From Escherichia coli DSM 30083 = JCM 1649 = ATCC 11775 (lineage in GTDB: Bacteria; Pseudomonadota; Gammaproteobacteria; Enterobacterales; Enterobacteriaceae): a stretch of 64,000 nt of DNA. The number at the start of each line of letters is the position of its first letter. Position 1 is the first letter of the stretch. A program made the position numbers and the translations under genes. Positions 1-7,912 of this stretch are shown here, in pieces. The notes below the pieces were generated by a model. It was given only the letters and a program-made list of their open reading frames with translations. It was not told the origin of the DNA and ran no database searches. The stretch lies in NCBI RefSeq assembly GCF_003697165.2, contig NZ_CP033092.2, positions 3,100,001 through 3,164,000 on the forward strand, in the 5' to 3' direction.

Positions 1-72
1 GATCTATATCAATTTCTCATCTATAATGCTTTGTTAGTATCTCGTCGCCGACTTAATAAAGAGAGAGTTAGT

Positions 73-930
73 GTGAAAGCTGACAACCCTTTTGATCTTT
101 TACTTCCTGCTGCAATGGCCAAAGTGGCCGAAGAGGCAGGTGTCTATAAAGCAACGAAACATCCGCTTAAGACTTTCTATCTGGCGATTACCGCCGGTGT
201 TTTCATCTCAATCGCATTCGTCTTCTATATCACAGCAACCACTGGCACAGGTACAATGCCCTTCGGCATGGCAAAACTGGTTGGCGGCATTTGCTTCTCT
301 CTGGGGTTGATTCTTTGTGTTGTCTGCGGAGCCGATCTCTTTACTTCCACAGTGTTGATTGTTGTTGCCAAGGCGAGTGGGCGCATCACCTGGGGTCAGT
401 TGGCGAAAAACTGGCTAAATGTTTATTTTGGCAACCTGGTCGGCGCACTGCTGTTTGTACTTTTAATGTGGCTTTCCGGCGAGTATATGACCGCAAATGG
501 TCAATGGGGACTAAACGTCCTACAAACCGCCGACCACAAAGTGCACCATACTTTTATTGAGGCCGTCTGTCTTGGTATCCTGGCGAACCTGATGGTATGT
601 CTGGCAGTATGGATGAGTTATTCTGGCCGCAGCCTGATGGACAAAGCGTTCATTATGGTGCTGCCGGTCGCGATGTTTGTTGCCAGCGGTTTTGAGCACA
701 GTATCGCAAACATGTTTATGATCCCGATGGGTATTGTAATCCGCGACTTCGCATCTCCGGAATTCTGGACCGCTGTCGGTTCTGCACCGGAAAATTTTTC
801 TCACCTGACCGTGATGAATTTCATCACTGATAACCTGATTCCGGTTACGATCGGTAATATTATCGGCGGTGGTTTGTTGGTTGGGTTGACATACTGGGTC
901 ATTTACCTGCGTGAAAACGATCACCATTAA
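73..930 (+). CDS. focA: Formate/nitrite family channel FocA
   Basis: Inner-membrane pentameric channel that exports or imports formate made by pyruvate formate-lyase. The 285-residue protein is strongly hydrophobic. It carries the family's conserved Thr91 in the segment GADLFTS and His209 in GFEHSIANMF, both lining the pore in known structures. The start is the GTG at 73, preceded by a GAGAGA purine run and matching the known N-terminus (KADNPFDLL). An open frame reaches upstream to a TTG at 31, but those 14 residues are not part of the known protein. pflB follows after 54 bp, the usual focA-pflB operon. The anaerobic (FNR/ArcA) promoters lie mostly upstream of the window. Confidence 0.97.
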   Translation: MKADNPFDLLLPAAMAKVAEEAGVYKATKHPLKTFYLAITAGVFISIAFVFYITATTGTGTMPFGMAKLVGGICFSLGLILCVVCGADLFTSTVLIVVAKASGRITWGQLAKNWLNVYFGNLVGALLFVLLMWLSGEYMTANGQWGLNVLQTADHKVHHTFIEAVCLGILANLMVCLAVWMSYSGRSLMDKAFIMVLPVAMFVASGFEHSIANMFMIPMGIVIRDFASPEFWTAVGSAPENFSHLTVMNFITDNLIPVTIGNIIGGGLLVGLTYWVIYLRENDHH

Positions 931-984
931 TGGTTGTCGAAGTACGCAGTAAATAAAAAATCCACTTAAGAAGGTAGGTGTTAC

Positions 985-3267
985 ATGTCCGAGCTTAATG
1001 AAAAGTTAGCCACAGCCTGGGAAGGTTTTACCAAAGGTGACTGGCAGAATGAAGTAAACGTCCGTGACTTCATTCAGAAAAACTACACTCCGTACGAGGG
1101 TGACGAGTCCTTCCTGGCTGGCGCTACTGAAGCGACCACCACCCTGTGGGACAAAGTAATGGAAGGCGTTAAACTGGAAAACCGCACTCACGCGCCAGTT
1201 GACTTTGACACCGCTGTTGCTTCCACCATCACCTCTCACGACGCTGGTTACATCAACAAGCAGCTTGAGAAAATCGTTGGTCTGCAGACTGAAGCTCCGC
1301 TGAAACGTGCTCTTATCCCGTTCGGTGGTATCAAAATGATCGAAGGTTCCTGCAAAGCGTACAACCGCGAACTGGACCCGATGATCAAAAAAATCTTCAC
1401 TGAATACCGTAAAACTCACAACCAGGGCGTGTTCGACGTTTACACTCCGGACATCCTGCGTTGCCGTAAATCCGGTGTTCTGACCGGTCTGCCAGATGCT
1501 TATGGCCGTGGTCGTATCATCGGTGACTACCGTCGCGTTGCGCTGTACGGTATCGACTACCTGATGAAAGACAAACTTGCACAGTTCACCTCTCTGCAGG
1601 CTGATCTGGAAAACGGCGTAAACCTGGAACAGACTATCCGTCTGCGCGAAGAAATCGCTGAACAGCACCGCGCTCTGGGTCAGATGAAAGAAATGGCTGC
1701 GAAATACGGCTACGACATCTCTGGTCCGGCTACCAACGCTCAGGAAGCTATCCAGTGGACTTACTTCGGCTACCTGGCTGCTGTTAAGTCTCAGAACGGT
1801 GCTGCAATGTCCTTCGGTCGTACCTCCACCTTCCTGGATGTGTACATCGAACGTGACCTGAAAGCTGGCAAGATCACCGAACAAGAAGCGCAGGAAATGG
1901 TTGACCACCTGGTCATGAAACTGCGTATGGTTCGCTTCCTGCGTACTCCGGAATACGATGAACTGTTCTCTGGCGACCCGATCTGGGCAACCGAATCTAT
2001 CGGTGGTATGGGCCTCGACGGTCGTACCCTGGTTACCAAAAACAGCTTCCGTTTCCTGAACACCCTGTACACCATGGGTCCGTCTCCGGAACCGAACATG
2101 ACCATTCTGTGGTCTGAAAAACTGCCGCTGAACTTCAAGAAATTCGCCGCTAAAGTGTCCATCGACACCTCTTCTCTGCAGTATGAGAACGATGACCTGA
2201 TGCGTCCGGACTTCAACAACGATGACTACGCTATTGCTTGCTGCGTAAGCCCGATGATCGTTGGTAAACAAATGCAGTTCTTCGGTGCGCGTGCAAACCT
2301 GGCGAAAACCATGCTGTACGCAATCAACGGCGGCGTTGACGAAAAACTGAAAATGCAGGTTGGTCCGAAGTCTGAACCGATCAAAGGCGATGTCCTGAAC
2401 TATGATGAAGTGATGGAGCGCATGGATCACTTCATGGACTGGCTGGCTAAACAGTACATCACTGCACTGAACATCATCCACTACATGCACGACAAGTACA
2501 GCTACGAAGCCTCTCTGATGGCGCTGCACGACCGTGACGTTATCCGCACCATGGCGTGTGGTATCGCTGGTCTGTCCGTTGCTGCTGACTCCCTGTCTGC
2601 AATCAAATATGCGAAAGTTAAACCGATTCGTGACGAAGACGGTCTGGCTATCGACTTCGAAATCGAAGGCGAATACCCGCAGTTTGGTAACAACGATCCG
2701 CGTGTAGATGACCTGGCTGTTGACCTGGTAGAACGTTTCATGAAGAAAATTCAGAAACTGCACACCTACCGTGACGCTATCCCGACTCAGTCTGTTCTGA
2801 CCATCACTTCTAACGTTGTGTATGGTAAGAAAACTGGTAACACCCCAGACGGTCGTCGTGCTGGCGCGCCGTTCGGACCGGGTGCTAACCCGATGCACGG
2901 TCGTGACCAGAAAGGTGCTGTAGCGTCTCTGACTTCCGTTGCTAAACTGCCGTTTGCTTACGCTAAAGATGGTATCTCCTACACCTTCTCTATCGTTCCG
3001 AACGCACTGGGTAAAGACGACGAAGTTCGTAAGACCAACCTGGCTGGTCTGATGGATGGTTACTTCCACCACGAAGCATCCATCGAAGGTGGTCAGCACC
3101 TGAACGTTAACGTGATGAACCGTGAAATGCTGCTCGACGCGATGGAAAACCCGGAAAAATATCCGCAGCTGACCATCCGTGTATCTGGCTACGCAGTACG
3201 TTTCAACTCGCTGACTAAAGAACAGCAGCAGGACGTTATTACTCGTACCTTCACTCAATCTATGTAA
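985..3267 (+). CDS. pflB: Formate C-acetyltransferase (pyruvate formate-lyase)
   Basis: Cytosolic glycyl-radical enzyme converting pyruvate and CoA to acetyl-CoA and formate during anaerobic growth. At 760 residues it has the family's usual length. The catalytic cysteine pair is visible in IACCVSPM (Cys418/Cys419 in mature numbering). The C-terminal radical loop RVSGYAVRF holds the radical-bearing Gly734. A good ribosome binding site (AAGGTAGG) precedes the ATG. Codon use is very biased toward preferred E. coli codons, as expected for one of the most abundant anaerobic proteins, and explains the long spurious open frame on the opposite strand. It is activated by the PflA encoded downstream. 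Confidence 0.99.
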   Translation: MSELNEKLATAWEGFTKGDWQNEVNVRDFIQKNYTPYEGDESFLAGATEATTTLWDKVMEGVKLENRTHAPVDFDTAVASTITSHDAGYINKQLEKIVGLQTEAPLKRALIPFGGIKMIEGSCKAYNRELDPMIKKIFTEYRKTHNQGVFDVYTPDILRCRKSGVLTGLPDAYGRGRIIGDYRRVALYGIDYLMKDKLAQFTSLQADLENGVNLEQTIRLREEIAEQHRALGQMKEMAAKYGYDISGPATNAQEAIQWTYFGYLAAVKSQNGAAMSFGRTSTFLDVYIERDLKAGKITEQEAQEMVDHLVMKLRMVRFLRTPEYDELFSGDPIWATESIGGMGLDGRTLVTKNSFRFLNTLYTMGPSPEPNMTILWSEKLPLNFKKFAAKVSIDTSSLQYENDDLMRPDFNNDDYAIACCVSPMIVGKQMQFFGARANLAKTMLYAINGGVDEKLKMQVGPKSEPIKGDVLNYDEVMERMDHFMDWLAKQYITALNIIHYMHDKYSYEASLMALHDRDVIRTMACGIAGLSVAADSLSAIKYAKVKPIRDEDGLAIDFEIEGEYPQFGNNDPRVDDLAVDLVERFMKKIQKLHTYRDAIPTQSVLTITSNVVYGKKTGNTPDGRRAGAPFGPGANPMHGRDQKGAVASLTSVAKLPFAYAKDGISYTFSIVPNALGKDDEVRKTNLAGLMDGYFHHEASIEGGQHLNVNVMNREMLLDAMENPEKYPQLTIRVSGYAVRFNSLTKEQQQDVITRTFTQSM

Positions 3268-3308
3268 TTAGATTTGACTGAAATCGTACAGTAAAAAGCG
3301 TACAATAA

Positions 3309-3336
3309 AGGCTCCACGAAAGTGGGGCCTTTTTTA
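3309..3336 (+). terminator. Rho-independent terminator after pflB
   Basis: A GC-rich stem, GGCTCCAC with GTGGGGCC around a GAAA tetraloop, is followed directly by six T. It lies 40 bp past the pflB stop and separates pflB from pflA, which is known to have its own promoter. Confidence 0.85.
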
Positions 3337-3458
3337 GCACGAGAGCCTTTTTTGTCAGCTATCTATACTTTAAGGTGACTGCCAAAACAGACTCGACGTA
3401 GCCTTCGAGCTGCGCACCAACACGGCCTCAGATGGGCCACATCTGGAGAAACACCGCA

Positions 3459-4199
3459 ATGTCAGTTATTGGTCGCATTCACTCCTTTGAATCCTGTGGA
3501 ACCGTAGACGGCCCGGGTATTCGCTTTATCACCTTTTTCCAGGGCTGCCTGATGCGCTGCCTGTATTGTCATAACCGCGACACCTGGGATACGCATGGCG
3601 GTAAAGAAGTTACCGTTGAAGATTTGATGAAGGAAGTGGTGACCTATCGCCACTTTATGAACGCTTCCGGCGGCGGCGTTACCGCATCCGGCGGTGAGGC
3701 AATCCTACAAGCTGAGTTTGTTCGTGACTGGTTCCGCGCCTGCAAAAAAGAAGGCATTCATACCTGTCTGGACACCAACGGTTTTGTTCGTCGTTACGAT
3801 CCGGTGATTGATGAACTGCTGGAAGTAACCGACCTGGTAATGCTCGATCTCAAACAGATGAACGACGAGATCCACCAAAATCTGGTTGGAGTTTCCAACC
3901 ACCGCACGCTGGAGTTCGCTAAATATCTGGCGAACAAAAATGTGAAGGTGTGGATCCGCTATGTTGTTGTCCCAGGCTGGTCTGACGATGACGATTCAGC
4001 GCATCGCCTTGGTGAATTTACCCGTGATATGGGCAACGTTGAGAAAATCGAGCTCCTCCCCTACCACGAACTGGGCAAACACAAATGGGTGGCAATGGGT
4101 GAAGAATACAAACTCGATGGTGTTAAACCACCGAAGAAAGAGACCATGGAACGCGTGAAAGGCATTCTTGAGCAGTACGGTCATAAGGTCATGTTCTAA
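3459..4199 (+). CDS. pflA: Pyruvate formate-lyase 1 activating enzyme (radical SAM)
   Basis: Radical S-adenosylmethionine enzyme that installs the glycyl radical on PflB. The cluster-binding CX3CX2C motif is seen as CLMRCLYC at about residues 30-37, followed by a glycine-rich SAM contact (GGGVTASGGE). The product is 246 residues, the usual length. The ATG at 3459 is chosen because it gives the known N-terminus MSVIGRIHSF; an in-frame start at 3432 would add nine unrelated residues. It lies 191 bp downstream of pflB with a terminator between, so it is at least partly transcribed on its own. Confidence 0.98.
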   Translation: MSVIGRIHSFESCGTVDGPGIRFITFFQGCLMRCLYCHNRDTWDTHGGKEVTVEDLMKEVVTYRHFMNASGGGVTASGGEAILQAEFVRDWFRACKKEGIHTCLDTNGFVRRYDPVIDELLEVTDLVMLDLKQMNDEIHQNLVGVSNHRTLEFAKYLANKNVKVWIRYVVVPGWSDDDDSAHRLGEFTRDMGNVEKIELLPYHELGKHKWVAMGEEYKLDGVKPPKKETMERVKGILEQYGHKVMF

Positions 4200-4210
4200 T
4201 TTCCCCGTAA

Positions 4211-4242
4211 AGCGGCAACTTTATTAAGTTGCCGCTTTTTTG
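4211..4242 (+). terminator. Terminator after pflA
   Basis: Perfect 11-bp stem AGCGGCAACTT / AAGTTGCCGCT with a TATT loop, ending in a run of six T. It is 11 bp past the pflA stop. Confidence 0.9.
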
Positions 4243-4249
4243 TGCACAG

Positions 4250-4287
4250 AAAAGCAGAGTGTGAAACAGTAAGTTCACACTCTGCTT
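4250..4287 (-). terminator. Inverted repeat, terminator for ycaD
   Basis: A perfect 14-bp inverted repeat (AAGCAGAGTGTGAA and its complement, 8-nt loop) lies just past the ycaD stop codon. Read on the minus strand it ends in TTTTC, so it is a plausible though T-poor terminator. Together with the pflA terminator it fills the gap between the convergent genes. Confidence 0.65.
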
Positions 4288-4295
4288 GAATTCAT

Positions 4296-5444
4296 TTACA
4301 CGTGAGCCACGGGTTTCGGCGTATGACCGGCGTTGCGAAGCAGCATCAGCAAATAGATAAACGATACGCTGGCGATCATGATAAATAATAAATTATCGGA
4401 GAAATTCTGCATTAGCATAGCGGTAAATGACGGGCCAAGCAGGCTTCCCACGGTATAGCTCAACAGTAAGGCCTGGTTCATCGCTACCAGTTGATGATGT
4501 TCAACTTTCTCACAAGCCCAGGCCATCGCCACCGGATATAGCGTAAAGCCAGCGGCACCGAGGATGAATAACGCTGGGGCCATCGCCGCCTGGCTAAGCA
4601 TCGCAATACTGCCGAGAATGACGACAAAGACCTGAACACGCAACACCAGCAGTCGACCAAACTTATCCGCCAGACGTCCAATCGGCCATTGCCCGAGGAT
4701 ACCCGCACTGACCAGTACCGCCATCCAGAAACCAATGCTGGCATTGCTCACCCCTTTGTGATTGAGGTACAGCGGCATCAGGCCATATAGAGATCCCAGC
4801 ACGATTCCTGAGATAATGCAGCCATTCACGCCAAGCCGTGCCTGACGGAGTTTTAGCATTGACGTAATTGACGTCGAATCATGGTTTTCAGCCTGCTGAT
4901 TCAGGACATGCGTAAACAACAGCGGTAAGATTCCTGCCAACGTCAAACCTGTAACCCACGGCAATACACTCATCAACTCGGTTGAGACTTTGCTGACCAG
5001 TAACTGGCCTAAAAACGTTCCGACGTAATAAACCATCATATACGCAGCAAGCAACCGCCCGCGGTTACGCGACGTCCCACTGCACATCAGCGCACTCTCA
5101 ACAACCACCCAAATCATGGCACAGCCGATGCCAGCGACAAAACGCCACGCCAACCAACTCCAGAATCCAATCATCAGGCCAAGGCCGGCACAGCCAGCGG
5201 CAAAAATGAAGGAGGCCAGATAATAGCTACGGTTAAAGCCAATGCGTTTAATGACATACCCTGTCAGCAATGTACCGACAAGGTTGCCGGTAAAATAGGA
5301 TGAGCTGACAACGCCTACCTGCCATGTAGACATGTGTTCCTGGGCGAGCCAAAGCGGCACGAGTGTATTTAACACCGCAATCGCCAGAGTCAACAAAAGC
5401 AGGCCAGACAGCAAAAGCATGACAGGCCGGGTATACGTGGACAT
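4296..5444 (-). CDS. ycaD: MFS transporter YcaD
   Basis: Predicted 12-helix major facilitator superfamily inner-membrane transporter of unknown substrate, 382 residues, matching YcaD. Hydrophobic segments run the whole length. The family loop motif is visible between helices 2 and 3 (GYVIKRIG) and repeated in the second half (GRLADKFGR). It is convergent with pflA. In K-12 the genes ycaM, ycaN and ycaK lie between ycaD and pflA; here only about 96 bp of terminators separate the two. Confidence 0.95.
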
Positions 5445-5757
5445 GAATTAAAACCGTGAGGAAGTTCAAATTTCATGCGCATCATGCCACCGCCAAAAAC
5501 ATTGTCAATGGGTGAAAATACGCGCATATCGCAGCGGCGGTATTATCGATTTATATTACTCATTCATAACGCTAATGCTGAAGAGACGATTAATCTCATC
5601 TGATTGTTTTTATTGATCTAACACAAATTTCATACGCTTCGTTCAGTCGAAAAATTTCATGGTCACAGCAAACTCATATTTCCCGTCTATGCTTTCAGAG
5701 CAATGCATCACGTCTGACCGATTTAGACGTACCACTGACTCTCGAAAGGAGAAGAGG
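5445..5757. other. Divergent ycaD/ycaC intergenic region
   Basis: The 313 bp between divergent ycaD and ycaC hold no convincing gene. The sequence is AT-rich near the middle (5535-5650), as expected for promoters in both directions, but I could not fix a -35/-10 pair with confidence. An open frame runs in from 5659 to join ycaC and is not the likely start. Confidence 0.6.
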
Positions 5758-6384
5758 ATGACCAAACCGTATGTTCGTCTTGATAAAAATGATGCTGCCG
5801 TTTTGCTTGTTGATCACCAGGCTGGTTTACTTTCCCTTGTACGAGATATCGAACCCGATAAGTTTAAAAATAACGTGCTGGCGCTGGGTGACCTGGCTAA
5901 GTATTTCAACTTACCAACTATTCTTACCACCAGTTTTGAAACCGGTCCTAACGGCCCATTAGTTCCAGAACTGAAAGCACAATTCCCCGATGCACCTTAC
6001 ATTGCTCGCCCGGGAAATATTAACGCCTGGGATAACGAAGATTTTGTAAAAGCTGTCAAAGCGACAGGTAAAAAACAGTTAATTATTGCCGGTGTGGTAA
6101 CCGAAGTTTGCGTGGCATTCCCGGCGCTTTCAGCCATTGAAGAAGGGTTTGACGTCTTTGTCGTGACTGACGCGTCAGGGACCTTTAATGAAATTACCCG
6201 GCATTCGGCATGGGATCGCATGTCGCAAGCTGGTGCGCAATTGATGACATGGTTCGGCGTGGCGTGCGAGCTGCATCGCGACTGGCGTAATGATATTGAA
6301 GGACTGGCGACGTTGTTCTCTAACCACATTCCTGATTATCGTAACTTGATGACCAGTTATGACACGTTAACGAAGCAGAAATAA
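5758..6384 (+). CDS. ycaC: Isochorismatase-family hydrolase YcaC
   Basis: Cysteine-hydrolase-fold protein of 208 residues with no firmly known physiological substrate. Family catalytic features visible are an early Asp in LLVDHQAG (about residue 19) and the nucleophile Cys in GVVTEVCVAF (about residue 118), preceded by the usual cis-peptide segment. The ATG at 5758 follows a strong ribosome binding site (AAAGGAGAAGAGG) and gives the known N-terminus MTKPYVRLD; the frame is open 99 bases further upstream but lacks such a site. It is monocistronic and convergent with dmsC. Confidence 0.94.
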   Translation: MTKPYVRLDKNDAAVLLVDHQAGLLSLVRDIEPDKFKNNVLALGDLAKYFNLPTILTTSFETGPNGPLVPELKAQFPDAPYIARPGNINAWDNEDFVKAVKATGKKQLIIAGVVTEVCVAFPALSAIEEGFDVFVVTDASGTFNEITRHSAWDRMSQAGAQLMTWFGVACELHRDWRNDIEGLATLFSNHIPDYRNLMTSYDTLTKQK

Positions 6385-6389
6385 AAGCG

Positions 6390-6411
6390 AACCGGGGCCG
6401 AAACCCCGGTT
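6390..6411. terminator. Bidirectional terminator between ycaC and dmsC
   Basis: Perfect 8-bp stem AACCGGGG / CCCCGGTT with a short loop, six bases past the ycaC stop and nine from the end of dmsC. The T-tract is weak on both strands. Confidence 0.6.
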
Positions 6412-6419
6412 GTTACTGA

Positions 6420-7283
6420 TTAACTTGCGACAGCCATCCCCACGGTCATATGCAAACCATAGAATACGCCACGACCGATTAATTCCCCTGCCAGAAGCAG
6501 AATGAATGATACAGAAAGTAGCGGAACCGCAGGCTGATAACCTTTTAGCTGTGGTGCAATCCACAAGCACAGGGCAACGGCCAAAAGCACGATCCGCCAG
6601 GACATCAGCGCACCATAGTCCGGCACCAGCGCTGCGGCCTGCTGCACAGAGCTATGAATATTCGCCAGCTCTGCGCCCTGCATCACTGACATCACGCCAC
6701 TCACTACCAGTGCCAGAACAGAAATGGCTGGCAGCAGACGCATCGCCCAGCCATCGACACCAGCCAGACTCAGCAACAGGTAACCCAGTAACGGGCCGCC
6801 CATAAACATCGTCAGGAAGAAGCCCATCGGTGTCCAGATGCTGTACCAGGTGGGTACTGTATCGATGCTGTTATACACACGCACCATCATCCAGACAAAG
6901 ACTACGCCAAGAACCATCGTCACCACCAGCCAAAGCGTACGCAATGCCGGTGAAAGCTTTTTCAGCATTGCCAGCAACCAGCCGATGCCGCCTACAGCAA
7001 AAAAGATCGAACCGCTGGCAATTTCGTTACTGAGTGCTGAAGCCCCTACCCGATTGAGCGAGTTAAAAGCGCGCATCGGTGAACCAAGATGAAGCATAGA
7101 GGCGATAAAGCCAATGCCCATCAGCACCCATAAACCCAACATGCAGGCGATAACACGCTGCTGGGCTTCTGCTCGCAGGTCGCCTTTGAGCAGCGCCAAA
7201 GCCAGAACGATAAAACCACCCGCTACACATTGCCCGAAGACCGTGAAGATCATCAGCGGCCATTCATGCCATCCACTTCCCAT
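6420..7283 (-). CDS. dmsC: DMSO reductase membrane anchor subunit
   Basis: Integral membrane subunit of dimethyl sulfoxide reductase; it anchors DmsAB on the periplasmic face and oxidises menaquinol. The 287-residue protein shows eight hydrophobic segments. The ATG at 7283 is one base past the dmsB stop (TGA-G-ATG), so translation is coupled; the frame is open to 7346 but those codons overlap dmsB. Last gene of the dmsABC operon. Confidence 0.97.
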   Translation of the reverse strand: MGSGWHEWPLMIFTVFGQCVAGGFIVLALALLKGDLRAEAQQRVIACMLGLWVLMGIGFIASMLHLGSPMRAFNSLNRVGASALSNEIASGSIFFAVGGIGWLLAMLKKLSPALRTLWLVVTMVLGVVFVWMMVRVYNSIDTVPTWYSIWTPMGFFLTMFMGGPLLGYLLLSLAGVDGWAMRLLPAISVLALVVSGVMSVMQGAELANIHSSVQQAAALVPDYGALMSWRIVLLAVALCLWIAPQLKGYQPAVPLLSVSFILLLAGELIGRGVFYGLHMTVGMAVAS

Positions 7284-7284
7284 C

Positions 7285-7902
7285 TCACACCTCCTTCGGG
7301 TTTGCCAGATAGCCAGTGGTATCCCCGGTTGGGCGGCTGTTGGCATTGGGTTTGATCACAATATTCGGTTTGGTAAAGTGAGCTCGCGGCAACGGCGCAA
7401 CGGCCGCCAGATCGCCATGTTTTTTACGCAGCTCGTCGATAGGGCCGAAATCCAGCGCCCGCAGCGGGCAGGACTCTACGCAGATCGGTTTTTTTCCCTC
7501 CGCAACACGGTCATAACAACCATCGCATTTGGTCATATGGCCTTTCGTTTCGTTATATTGCGGTGCGCCATACGGGCAAGCCATATGACAGTAACGGCAG
7601 CCAATGCATACATCTTCATCGACCACAACAAAACCATCTTCACGTTTATGCATCGCACCGCTCGGGCAGACTTTAGTACAAGCCGGATCTTCGCAGTGGT
7701 TACATGAAATCGACAGATAGTAGGCAAACACGTTCTGGTGCCAGACACCGTTATCTTCCTGCCAGTCGCCACCAGCATATTCATAAATGCGGCGGAAGCT
7801 GACTTCTGGCGTCAAATCTTTGTAGTCTTTACAAGCCAGCTCGCAGGTTTTGCAACCGGTGCAACGGCTGGAATCAATAAAAAATCCATACTGGGTTGTC
7901 AT
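7285..7902 (-). CDS. dmsB: DMSO reductase iron-sulfur electron-transfer subunit
   Basis: Carries four [4Fe-4S] clusters between DmsC and DmsA. The 205-residue protein shows repeated cysteine clusters typical of the family: CTGCKTCELACKD near residue 14, CNHCEDPACTKVCP near 67, CIGCRYCHMACPYG near 99 and a CDGC/CVESCP pair near 126-145. The ATG is ten bases past the dmsA stop, in operon order. Confidence 0.98.
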   Translation of the reverse strand: MTTQYGFFIDSSRCTGCKTCELACKDYKDLTPEVSFRRIYEYAGGDWQEDNGVWHQNVFAYYLSISCNHCEDPACTKVCPSGAMHKREDGFVVVDEDVCIGCRYCHMACPYGAPQYNETKGHMTKCDGCYDRVAEGKKPICVESCPLRALDFGPIDELRKKHGDLAAVAPLPRAHFTKPNIVIKPNANSRPTGDTTGYLANPKEV

Positions 7903-7912
7903 CGGTTACTCC

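Noticed and set aside
1006..3258. A 750-codon open frame on the strand opposite pflB
   Set aside because: Strong codon bias in pflB removes stops from the antisense frame; the predicted protein has no plausible composition, start signal or family.
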